Of a stretch of 19,077 nt of DNA, positions 1-6,471 are shown piece by piece. Numbering within the stretch: the stretch's first letter is position 1; every line of letters starts with the position of its first letter. Source of the DNA: DAITPV01 sp050692555 (GTDB lineage Bacteria > Actinomycetota > UBA4738 > CALAEC01). The notes beneath the pieces are model-generated. The model searched no databases. It was not told the origin of the DNA and saw only the letters and a list, made by a program, of their open reading frames with translations. The stretch lies in NCBI GenBank assembly GCA_050692555.1, contig JBOGVS010000047.1, positions 1 through 19,077 on the forward strand. Direction: 5' to 3'. The position numbers and the translations under genes were made by a program.

Positions 1-87
1 GATGTGCGGTTCCGATCCGCGGACATCAGAGTGGTCGATCGCCGCTGCGATCTGCTCGTCCGCCGTCTCCTCAGCCCGAACGAGCAC
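1..87 (-). CDS. Possible partial CDS, unidentified (runs off left edge)
   Basis: On the minus strand a GTG at 87 opens a frame of 29 codons with no stop before the window edge. It starts MLVRAEETADEQIAAAIDHS and looks like ordinary soluble, acidic coding sequence. The start overlaps the 3' end of the YibE/F gene by 17 nt, and a GGGG run lies about 12 nt upstream as a weak ribosome-binding site. Tight overlap on the same strand suggests it is the next gene of the same transcript. Too little is present to name a function, and the start codon is a guess. Confidence 0.35.
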   Translation of the reverse strand, partial: MLVRAEETADEQIAAAIDHSDVRGSEPHI

Positions 88-1294
88 CGCCCTGACACCC
101 CTTGACCGGCCGCCTCATATCAGCGCTCTCGTTCGCTCCTTTTCGTTGTGACCCGGAGGCGGCCACCGCCGCCAGCCAGGTGGTGAGGGGCACTGCCGCC
201 ACAAGGCCGATGCTGCCCACCAGGGTTCGGACGATCTCGGTGGCGATCACCTCACCGTTGGCCACGGTTCCCAGCGACTGACGCGACAGCACCAGAAGGA
301 GCATCACCGGCATCGAGGCCCCCGCGTAGGCCAGGGCCAGCGTGTTCACCGTGGAGGCCACGTGGTCCCGGCCGATACGGAGCCCCGAACGCAGGAGGTC
401 GGATCGGCTCATCTGCGGGCTGGCGGACCGCAGCTCCCAGATCGCCGAGGCCTGGGTCACGGTCATGTCGTCGATGGCCCCCAGGGCTCCGATCACCACC
501 CCGCCCAGGATGATCCCCCTGAGGTCGACGTTGGCCGCACCGATCTGTACGACGATGGCCTCCTCGCTGGCGAAGCCCGAGAGCTGGGACAGGCCCACGA
601 ACACCTCGGCCAGCCCGGCGGTCAGGGCCAGCGCTCCCAGTGTCCCCAGCAGTGCCACCGTGGTCATCGTGGTGAACCCGTGGGCCAGGTACAGCGCCAG
701 GAACGCGATGGCCGCCGATCCGACGATTGCCACGGCCAGGGGACTCCGTCCGTCGAGGATGGCCGGCAGCACGAACACGATCAGGACCCCGATGCTCACC
801 ACCAGGCCGCCCAGGGCGGTCAGGCCTCGCAGCCGGCCCAGTGCCACCACCGCCACGGCGAACAGCACAGCCAGCCACACCAGGGTCGACTGCCGGTCCC
901 GGTCTACGAACCGGTACTCGAACCCCGGCTCAGCCCCCGGGTCGTGGGCCAGCACCACCCGGTCTCCGGCCTCCAGTCGAGGCGTGGTCCCGGTGAGCAC
1001 GAAGTCCTGGGTGACCAGTTGTCCGCTCCGGTCGCCCTCCACCACCTCGAACGTCACCTCTCGGCAGGTGACGCCGCCCTCCGGCTGGCCTTCGCAGGGG
1101 ACGTCCGGTGCGGAGACCACCTCCGCGTCGACGGTCTCGCTGACGAATCCCAGTCCCGACAGGTCGGGGCGATCGGCGCCGGTGGGGCGCAAGAGCACCA
1201 TGGCCACTACCGTGACCACCGCGAGCGCCACCGTGATCGCGATCAGCACCGTGCGGGTGCGCTGGGAGACGTGGAGGCCGGATCTGTGAGCCAC
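71..1294 (-). CDS. YibE/F family multipass membrane protein
   Basis: About 407 residues from a GTG at 1294. An N-terminal membrane segment (VLIAITVALAVVTVVAMVLL) is followed by a ~100-residue extracytoplasmic beta-rich domain containing two cysteines (PCEGQ, VTCRE), then about seven hydrophobic segments. Typical YibE/F sequences are visible: the RDRQSTLVWLAVLFAVAVVA helix, the GLSQLSGFASEEA stretch, and IGALGAIDDMTVTQASA followed by the MSRSDLLRSGLRIGRDH loop. The family is widespread in actinobacteria and Firmicutes; its transport or sensing role is not established. The frame stays open upstream into the anti-sigma gene; I chose the GTG because it lies after that gene's stop and 7 nt after a CACACT hexamer. 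A later GTG, just before the first helix, is an alternative. Confidence 0.85.
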   Translation of the reverse strand: MAHRSGLHVSQRTRTVLIAITVALAVVTVVAMVLLRPTGADRPDLSGLGFVSETVDAEVVSAPDVPCEGQPEGGVTCREVTFEVVEGDRSGQLVTQDFVLTGTTPRLEAGDRVVLAHDPGAEPGFEYRFVDRDRQSTLVWLAVLFAVAVVALGRLRGLTALGGLVVSIGVLIVFVLPAILDGRSPLAVAIVGSAAIAFLALYLAHGFTTMTTVALLGTLGALALTAGLAEVFVGLSQLSGFASEEAIVVQIGAANVDLRGIILGGVVIGALGAIDDMTVTQASAIWELRSASPQMSRSDLLRSGLRIGRDHVASTVNTLALAYAGASMPVMLLLVLSRQSLGTVANGEVIATEIVRTLVGSIGLVAAVPLTTWLAAVAASGSQRKGANESADMRRPVKGCQGGARSG

Positions 1295-1301
1295 GTCGGG
1301 C

Positions 1302-1307
1302 AGTGTG
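1302..1307 (-). promoter_or_regulatory. Putative -10 element for the YibE/F gene
   Basis: The minus strand reads CACACT, then 7 nt, then the GTG start at 1294. The conserved A at position 2 and T at position 6 of an actinobacterial -10 are present but the first T is not. The spacing would give a leaderless mRNA. No -35 is visible, so this is weak and rests mainly on the recurrence of the same arrangement elsewhere in the window. Confidence 0.3.
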
Positions 1308-1341
1308 TTCGCCGGGGGCCGGGCGGCGCAACCGCCTCGGC

Positions 1342-2064
1342 CTAGTCTGCGGAGACCGTGGCGCTGACCAGGGGTGAGACCCGAGGCTCGGGCCGCCGGC
1401 GGTCCGGCTCGTCGGTGATCATCACGATCTCCCACTGCTCCGGGTCCGTGCGCACCGGCATCATTCCCACCCCTCGGTCGACCTCCAGGACCCCGGCATC
1501 CCACGTCCGGCCTCCGCCGGTGAACCACACGTGGTACACGAACTCCGGGTCGGGCAGCTGGGCGGCGATGACGTACACCTGCTCCTCGCCGGGGACGTAC
1601 ATGACCGCGACACGTTGCTCGCCGGAACCGCCCAGCGGGAGGACCTCGCTGGAGGGGTTGCTCAGCGTGGAGAGCGCGTCGACGACCCAGGCTTGCTGGA
1701 CCTCGGCGTCAGACAGGCGCCCGGCCAGCTGGCCCGACAGCATCAGGTTCCATCCCAGGAGTCCGATCGCCGCCACCGCGGCGGCCGCCCCCAGGATGCC
1801 GGCCGTGCGAAGCCGCCGGGGCGGGCGTCCCATCGTGGAGCGCCGGATCCGAGCCCAGACCACGTCGGGGGGCTGGACGGGGTCGGCGGCCAGGGCCAGG
1901 TCCCCGGCGACCAGCCGGAACCCGTCCAGGGCCAGCTTGCAGCGGTCACAGCCGGGGACGTGCTCGAGAAGGGCTCGTTCGGCGAGCTCGGCGTCTTCGG
2001 GATCCAGGCCGCCGAGGATCCTGCCGGCCAGGAGCTCCTCGACCCGGTCGTGCTCCCAGGTCAC
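1342..2064 (-). CDS. Zinc-type anti-sigma factor, RskA-like
   Basis: 240 residues from a GTG whose last two bases begin the TGA of the sigma gene (GTGA overlap 2061-2064), so the two are translationally coupled. The N-terminal cytoplasmic domain carries the zinc-binding anti-sigma motif H35-x3-C39-x2-C42 (EHVPGCDRC). A single membrane segment follows at about residues 85-105 (AAAAVAAIGLLGWNLML). The C-terminal extracytoplasmic half resembles the anti-sigma-K domain: QQAWVVDALSTLSNPSS, VYVIAAQLPDPEFVYHVWF, then WEIVMITDEPD. Known members bind their ECF sigma factor at the membrane and release it after regulated proteolysis or redox change. The partner here is surely the adjacent sigma factor; the signal is unknown. 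Confidence 0.88.
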   Translation of the reverse strand: MTWEHDRVEELLAGRILGGLDPEDAELAERALLEHVPGCDRCKLALDGFRLVAGDLALAADPVQPPDVVWARIRRSTMGRPPRRLRTAGILGAAAAVAAIGLLGWNLMLSGQLAGRLSDAEVQQAWVVDALSTLSNPSSEVLPLGGSGEQRVAVMYVPGEEQVYVIAAQLPDPEFVYHVWFTGGGRTWDAGVLEVDRGVGMMPVRTDPEQWEIVMITDEPDRRRPEPRVSPLVSATVSAD

Positions 2065-2606
2065 GAGAGCGCCTCCCGCAGGCGGCGCATGGCCGCGAAC
2101 ACCCGGCTCTTCACGGTCCCGATCGGTATGCCCTCCTCCCGGGCGATCCTGGCCTGGGTCCAGCCGCCGAAGTACATGAGCTCCACGGGGCGGCGCTGCT
2201 CGGCCGGTAGCGCCGCCAGTGCCTCGCGCACCCGGCGCCGGCGGTCGGCCAGGACCGCCTCCTCGACGACGGTCTCCATAACGTCTTCGACCGGGGAGGG
2301 GTCGGGGTTCGCCCGGCGCTCTCGTTCCCTCAGGCGCTCCTCGCGGCGCACGGCGTCCACGGCCCGGTGGTGGACCAGGGACAGCAGGAAGGTGCGGAAC
2401 GGCCCCCGGCTGAGGTCGTAGGCCTCGGGTGCGGTCCACACCGCGATGAATGCCTCCTGGACCACGTCCTGGGCCAGTCCGGCCTGCCGGAGGATCCGCA
2501 CCGCCAGACCGTAGGCCGCCGGCGAGTAGCGCTGATAGAGCCGCTCGAACGCGCCCGGATCACGTACCGCGATCCGCTGGACCAGCTCCAGGTCGGTCTC
2601 GGCCAT
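2061..2606 (-). CDS. ECF-type RNA polymerase sigma factor (SigK-like)
   Basis: 181 residues from an ATG at 2606. Region 2 is visible as FERLYQRYSPAAYGLAVRI and the core-binding stretch LAQDVVQEAFIAVW. Region 4 is the helix-turn-helix LPAEQRRPVELMYFGGWTQA through IPIGTVKSRVFAAMRRLRE, which reads the -35 element. A linker rich in arginine and glutamate separates them, and no other domain is present, as expected for the ECF class. The anti-sigma gene overlaps its stop by 4 nt. The start lies 7 nt downstream of CATACT on the minus strand, suggesting a leaderless transcript divergent from the kinase. The SigK likeness is inferred from the RskA-like partner. Regulated genes cannot be told from this window, although YibE/F downstream is a candidate. 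Confidence 0.93.
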   Translation of the reverse strand: MAETDLELVQRIAVRDPGAFERLYQRYSPAAYGLAVRILRQAGLAQDVVQEAFIAVWTAPEAYDLSRGPFRTFLLSLVHHRAVDAVRREERLRERERRANPDPSPVEDVMETVVEEAVLADRRRRVREALAALPAEQRRPVELMYFGGWTQARIAREEGIPIGTVKSRVFAAMRRLREALS

Positions 2607-2613
2607 CCGGGGA

Positions 2614-2619
2614 AGTATG
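2614..2619 (-). promoter_or_regulatory. Putative -10 element for the sigma factor gene
   Basis: The minus strand reads CATACT followed by TCCCCGG and the ATG at 2606: a 7-nt gap that puts the transcription start on or next to the start codon. There is no Shine-Dalgarno sequence, which agrees with a leaderless mRNA. No convincing -35 is visible. The core AGTATG (plus strand) recurs at 2655-2660 in the kinase promoter. Confidence 0.45.
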
Positions 2620-2656
2620 ACCGCGAGTCGGCGGGGCCGCTTCTTGCGACCGTGAG

Positions 2657-2662
2657 TATGCT
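2657..2662 (+). promoter_or_regulatory. Putative -10 element for the kinase gene
   Basis: TATGCT followed by 7 nt and a GTG at 2670. This fits an extended actinobacterial -10 driving a leaderless mRNA and decides the kinase start, because the in-frame ATG at 2658 lies inside the hexamer and no ribosome-binding site precedes it. Confidence 0.5.
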
Positions 2663-2669
2663 AGCGAGG

Positions 2670-4406
2670 GTGACCGACTCCACAGCGACCGAAGACCCTC
2701 GCATCGGCACGGTCATCGCCGGGTGCCGGATCGAGTCGCGGTGCCGGCCCGGAGGGATGAGCGTGGTGTACCTGGCCACGCACGAGCACCTCGACCGGAA
2801 GGTCGCCCTCAAGCTCCTGGATCCCAGCCTGGCCCGCGACGAGGACTACCGGAAACGGTTCCTGCGAGAGTCCCGGCTGGCCGCGGCCCTGTACCACCCC
2901 AACATCGTCCCGATCTACGACGCCGGCGAAGCCGACGGGATGCCGTACCTGATGATGCACTTCGTTCGGGGGACCGACCTGGCGGTGATGATCGACGAGG
3001 AGGGCGCCCTCGATCCCGACCGCACCGTCGGCATCATCTCGCAGGTGGTCAGCGCCCTGGACACCGCGCACGACCGCGGCCTGGTCCACCGGGACGTGAA
3101 GCCCGCGAACATCCTGATCGCCTCCGGCGAGGGGGCGGAGCCGGCCGGCCACGTCTATCTCACCGACTTCGGCCTGGCCAAGGAGGTGCAGTCCGGCTCC
3201 CGGCTCACCCGGGCCGGGGTGTTCATGGGGACCCTCGACTACGTGGCTCCGGAGCAGGTCCAGGGAGAGGGCATCGACCGCCGCGCCGACGTGTACTCCC
3301 TGGGAGCGTTGGTCTACCAGTGCCTCACCGGGCGGGTTCCCTTCCCCAGGGACTCCGAATACGCGCTGATGTACGCCCACATCCAGCAGGAGCCTCCCAA
3401 GGTCACCGATGAGCGCCCCGAGCTGCCTGCGGCCGTCGACGACGTCATCGCCAAGACCATGGCCAAGGACCCCGAGGGCCGATACGCCACGTGCGGAGAG
3501 TTCATCGAGTCGCTGAAGGAGGCCCTGGCGTCTCGGACCGCGGCTCCCGCGGCCACGTCCGCCCCGGCGCCTGCGGCGGAGCAGCCGTCGGCCCCCACGG
3601 ACCTGGCCACTCCGGCAGAGCCGCTCGCCCCGGCGCAACCGGCCCCCGTGGGCGGTCCCCCCGCTCCGGAGCCCGAGGCCGGGCCGATGGCCCCGCCGTT
3701 GGTGGACGTCCTGTCGATGGACTACCGGGGCAACCGGTACGGGCTGGGCCGGACCGCCACCGGGTACGCCATCTGGGACCTGGAGACCGGTGGCCGGGCG
3801 ATCCGGATGTTCCCTCCATCGGACATGGCCTGGAACGTCGCCTGGCAGACGTTCCAGGAGCTGGAGGCCACGCCCCGCGAGGAGCCGATCCCCGCCCCGG
3901 GGTCGGGGGAGCAGGAGGTTCCGGTCAGCGGCAGCGGCCCACAAGGCCCCCTGCTCGTCGGAGTGGTGTTCGTGGACTACCGGGGAACCAAGTACGCGCT
4001 GGGCCGGAGCACCGACACCTACGCCATCTGGGACCTCGAGGCCGGCGGGTACCCGGTGCAGAGCTTCCCCCTGGAACCCCAGGCCTGGCAGGTGGCCTGG
4101 GATCGGTACCAGGAGCTGGAGACCACGCCGGTCGCGGCGGCCACGGGGCAGGGAGAACAGGTGTGGGAGCCGTCCACTCGCGCCGGCGGCGCGCCGGTGG
4201 CCGCGGAGCCGGCTGCCCTGGCGGGCGCCGTGGCGGTGGACTACCGGGGATCGGGGTACGGGCTGGGCCGGACCTCGGACGCCTACGCGATCTGGGACCT
4301 GGCTGCCGGCGGCAACCCGGTGCGCACGTTCTCCATCGATCCCCGGTCCTGGGAGGATGCCTGGGAGACCTTCCAGGACCTCGAGGAGCGTCTGGGCACC
4401 ACCTGA
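2670..4406 (+). CDS. Serine/threonine protein kinase with three C-terminal DYRG-YAIWD modules
   Basis: 578 residues from the GTG at 2670. Kinase domain about 12-275: VALKLL (K48), HRDVKPANIL (catalytic D142), DFG (D166), then GTLDYVAPEQ. The glycine-rich loop reads CRPGGMSVVY: the first glycine of GxGxxG is Arg and the last is Ser, so only the central GG remains. A Pro/Ala-rich linker (about 285-345) leads to three tandem modules at 346-402, 430-487 and 518-578, each built as DYRG-x2-Y-x-LGR, YAIWDL, GG, then W-x2-AW and QxLE. There is no membrane segment, unlike PknB-type kinases with PASTA domains, so it should be cytosolic. It is divergent from the sigma gene. The next gene carries a fourth module in the same frame. 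Targets are unknown; the modules may bind partners, including each other. Confidence 0.92.
   Translation: MTDSTATEDPRIGTVIAGCRIESRCRPGGMSVVYLATHEHLDRKVALKLLDPSLARDEDYRKRFLRESRLAAALYHPNIVPIYDAGEADGMPYLMMHFVRGTDLAVMIDEEGALDPDRTVGIISQVVSALDTAHDRGLVHRDVKPANILIASGEGAEPAGHVYLTDFGLAKEVQSGSRLTRAGVFMGTLDYVAPEQVQGEGIDRRADVYSLGALVYQCLTGRVPFPRDSEYALMYAHIQQEPPKVTDERPELPAAVDDVIAKTMAKDPEGRYATCGEFIESLKEALASRTAAPAATSAPAPAAEQPSAPTDLATPAEPLAPAQPAPVGGPPAPEPEAGPMAPPLVDVLSMDYRGNRYGLGRTATGYAIWDLETGGRAIRMFPPSDMAWNVAWQTFQELEATPREEPIPAPGSGEQEVPVSGSGPQGPLLVGVVFVDYRGTKYALGRSTDTYAIWDLEAGGYPVQSFPLEPQAWQVAWDRYQELETTPVAAATGQGEQVWEPSTRAGGAPVAAEPAALAGAVAVDYRGSGYGLGRTSDAYAIWDLAAGGNPVRTFSIDPRSWEDAWETFQDLEERLGTT
3705..3875 (+). 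repeat. DYRG-YAIWD module, copy 1 (kinase)
   Basis: Encodes DVLSMDYRGNRYGLGRTATG then YAIWDLETGG and a tail MAWNVAWQTFQELEATP. The Asp of DYRG is at 3720. Compared with the other copies it has RAIRMFP where they have a PV(Q/R)xF/W core, so it is the most divergent of the four in this segment. Confidence 0.9.
3957..4130 (+). repeat. DYRG-YAIWD module, copy 2 (kinase)
   Basis: Encodes VGVVFVDYRGTKYALGRSTD, then YAIWDLEAGGYPVQSFP and AWQVAWDRYQELETTP. The Asp of DYRG is at 3975, 255 nt after copy 1. The linker between copies 1 and 2 is Pro/Glu/Gly-rich and looks unstructured. Confidence 0.9.
4221..4403 (+). repeat. DYRG-YAIWD module, copy 3 (kinase C-terminus)
   Basis: Encodes AGAVAVDYRGSGYGLGRTSD, then YAIWDLAAGGNPVRTF and SWEDAWETFQDLEER. 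The Asp of DYRG is at 4239, 264 nt after copy 2. The kinase ends five codons after the module tail, at TGA 4404-4406. Confidence 0.9.
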
Positions 4407-4419
4407 GTTTCGCCGCTGG

Positions 4420-4448
4420 TTGGCCTCTCAACCGGCCGCCGGTATCCT
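4420..4448 (+). promoter_or_regulatory. Putative promoter of the module-bearing membrane protein operon
   Basis: TTGGCC at 4420-4425, a 17-nt spacer, and TATCCT at 4443-4448, followed by 6 nt and the GTG at 4455. This is the best -35/-10 pair with leaderless spacing in the window and implies the cluster from 4455 onwards can be transcribed apart from the kinase. Confidence 0.5.
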
Positions 4449-4454
4449 ACGCGG

Positions 4455-5618
4455 GTGTCACAGGGCTGGGCGAACCTCCTCGGCGCGCTCACCATCGACT
4501 ACCGGGGAACCCGTTACGCGCTCGGCCGGACCTCCGACTCGTACGCGATCTGGGAGCTGGCGCGCGGAGGCTCTCCGGTCCAGACCTGGCCCGTCACCCA
4601 GGAGGGATGGGCCCAGGCATGGGCCACCTACCAGGCGTGGGAGGGGCCCGCGGCGCTCACCCAGGTGGTGCCGGGAGCCGAGCCACCGCTGCGGACCGCG
4701 GCGTGGACCCGCGGCCGGCCCATCCCCCTTCAGCCCATGCGCGTCGGCCAGATCCTCGACGGGGCGTTCAAGCTGTACCGGCTCCATTTCGGCACGCTGG
4801 TCGGGATCGTGGCCTTCGTGCTCGTTCCGTTCCACGGTGTGGTGTTGCTCTCGCTGCTTGCCACCCTGGAATTCCGACCGACGTTCTTCGGACCGGCTGT
4901 TCTCCAGCCGGATCCTTGGGTCTCCGGCGCGGCAGGGCTGGCCCAGTATCTGATCGTCACGCCGTTTCTCACGGCCGCCATCGTCAGGACGGCGGCAGAC
5001 GCGTTTCTGGGATACCAGACCGGTGTCGGCACCGCCTACCGGGCTGCGCTGCCCCGGATCCACTCGGTTCTGTGGGTCTCGGTCCTTCTCGCGCTGAGCG
5101 CCATCCCATGGTTCATCCCTGGCTATGCCCTTCTCGTCGGAGGAGCCGCCACTCGGTCCGTGGCCACTGCGTCCATCGGTGGACTCCTGATCCTGGCGGG
5201 CGTGGTCCCTGCGGTCTTCTTCATCCTGCGATTTCTCCTCGGACCCTCGGCGGTGATGGTGGAGAACATCCGGGGAGTTGCGGCCCTCAGGCGCTCCTGG
5301 AGACTGGAGAAGGGCCTGACGGCGAAGGCGCTCGGCACGATGCTTCTGGTCATCCTGCTCATCCTGGCGATGGCGATCGTCCTCCTGGCCATCCTCGGGG
5401 TGCTGGTTGCGGTGATCGCCGGAGACGATGGCGTCGAGGCCGCCAGGCTGGTCTTCGTCCTCAACTATCTCGCCAATATCCTGCTCAGTCTGTTCACCAC
5501 GCCGTTCGTCAATCTCGTGATCGTCCTTCTCTACTTCGATGCCCGGATCCGCAAGGAGGGCTTCGATCTCGAGGTCATGGCCCAGCAGATCGGCGCGGCG
5601 CCCCCCGCCGGTGCGTAG
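4455..5618 (+). CDS. Multipass membrane protein (GDPD-type membrane domain) with N-terminal DYRG-YAIWD module
   Basis: 387 residues from a GTG at 4455. Residues 9-65 are a fourth copy of the module found three times in the upstream kinase. After a short linker comes the family signature PLQPMRVGQILDGAFKLYR, then about six hydrophobic segments, the VMVENIRGVAALRRSWRLEK loop, and the C-terminal YFDARIRKEGFDLEVMAQQ. This is the layout of the membrane domain related to the N-terminus of glycerophosphodiester phosphodiesterases, which in actinobacteria often sits just upstream of DUF4129 and DUF4350 genes. No phosphodiesterase domain is present and its biochemical role is not established. The module should face the cytoplasm, where the kinase is. 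It overlaps the DUF4129 start by 8 nt and lies in the same frame as the kinase gene. Confidence 0.85.
   Translation: MSQGWANLLGALTIDYRGTRYALGRTSDSYAIWELARGGSPVQTWPVTQEGWAQAWATYQAWEGPAALTQVVPGAEPPLRTAAWTRGRPIPLQPMRVGQILDGAFKLYRLHFGTLVGIVAFVLVPFHGVVLLSLLATLEFRPTFFGPAVLQPDPWVSGAAGLAQYLIVTPFLTAAIVRTAADAFLGYQTGVGTAYRAALPRIHSVLWVSVLLALSAIPWFIPGYALLVGGAATRSVATASIGGLLILAGVVPAVFFILRFLLGPSAVMVENIRGVAALRRSWRLEKGLTAKALGTMLLVILLILAMAIVLLAILGVLVAVIAGDDGVEAARLVFVLNYLANILLSLFTTPFVNLVIVLLYFDARIRKEGFDLEVMAQQIGAAPPAGA
4479..4649 (+). repeat. DYRG-YAIWD module, copy 4 (membrane protein N-terminus)
   Basis: Encodes LLGALTIDYRGTRYALGRTS, then YAIWELARGGSPVQTWP and GWAQAWATYQAWEG. The Asp of DYRG is at 4497, 258 nt after copy 3, matching the 255- and 264-nt steps inside the kinase, and in the same frame. 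Confidence 0.9.
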
Positions 5619-6471
5619 GGCCCTCCTCCTGTCCATCGCCGTCGTGCTGGCGACCCCGACCGGTGCCGCGGCGGCGACGATCGATGAGTTGCTGGACCGG
5701 ATCGACCGGGCCCGCGAGCTCGCCCAGGCCGGAGCGTCGGCACCGTCGCCCGAGCGGATGGAGGATGTCCGGGCCGCGCTGGGCTTGCCCGACCAGGTGA
5801 CGGTGGCGGATCGAGCCATCTCGGTGCCGGCGGATCCCTTCCTGGAAGACCTGGGGGGCCGAAGCGCCGCGGAGTTCGAGGCAGCCGCGGAGCGGCTGGA
5901 AGCGCTGGCGGAGGCCATCGGCTCCAGGCCGGTGGTGGATCCGGTCGCGTTGCGCGAGGACCTTGATCGAGCCTATGGAGGGCTGGAGAGCGAGCCCGGC
6001 CTGTTCGAGCGGATCCGCCGGTTCCTGGCCTCCCTGCTCCGGGCGGCCACGGATGCGGCCACCGAGGGGCTGCGCGGCTGGGTGGGGTGGGCGGCGCTGG
6101 CGATCCTTGGGCTGGTGGCCGTCGTGTTTCTCCGACGTCTGGGGATCGGAGCGGTTCCCCAGGCCTCCGCGGGAGGCGAGGCCCGACTCCCGGGAGCGGC
6201 CGATTGGCGCCGGAGGGCCGAGGAGGCTCGGGCTCGGGGCGATCTCGGCGAGGCGGTGGCCTGCGCATACCGAGCCATGGTGGCCGCTCTGGCCGAAGGC
6301 GGGATGGTGGAGGACCGCCCCAGCCTCACCGCCGGCGAAGTGCGGGCGGCCACGCCGGCCGGGGAAGTGGCGGATGCCACCCGCCGGTACGAGCGGGTCC
6401 GCTACGGGCTGGCCCCGGCCGGCGATGAGGACCTTCGAGCCCTGCTCGGCGCGGCCCGGAGGGCGGCGTGA
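5611..6471 (+). CDS. DUF4129 membrane protein, secreted N-terminal domain
   Basis: 286 residues from a GTG at 5611 that overlaps the previous stop by 8 nt. It opens with a signal peptide or anchor (RRALLLSIAVVLATPTGAAA), continues with a ~150-residue extracytoplasmic helical region rich in Ala/Glu/Arg, then one membrane segment (WVGWAALAILGLVAVVFLRR) and a cytoplasmic C-terminal domain. The last part has the DUF4129 pattern CAYRAMVAALAEGGMVEDRP followed by LTAGEV. Together with DUF4350, MoxR and DUF58 it forms a widely conserved cluster; the domain is often found fused to transglutaminase-like proteins. Function is not established. The stop overlaps the next start as GTGA. Confidence 0.82.
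   Translation: MRRALLLSIAVVLATPTGAAAATIDELLDRIDRARELAQAGASAPSPERMEDVRAALGLPDQVTVADRAISVPADPFLEDLGGRSAAEFEAAAERLEALAEAIGSRPVVDPVALREDLDRAYGGLESEPGLFERIRRFLASLLRAATDAATEGLRGWVGWAALAILGLVAVVFLRRLGIGAVPQASAGGEARLPGAADWRRRAEEARARGDLGEAVACAYRAMVAALAEGGMVEDRPSLTAGEVRAATPAGEVADATRRYERVRYGLAPAGDEDLRALLGAARRAA

Noticed and set aside
2644..2662. TTGCGA as -35 for the kinase promoter
   Set aside because: The distance to TATGCT is only 7 nt, far below the usual 16-18.
2661..3944. Long minus-strand frame opposite the kinase
   Set aside because: It is the complement of a gene with all kinase motifs; the product is rich in Gly/Arg/Val/Asp without any recognisable domain.
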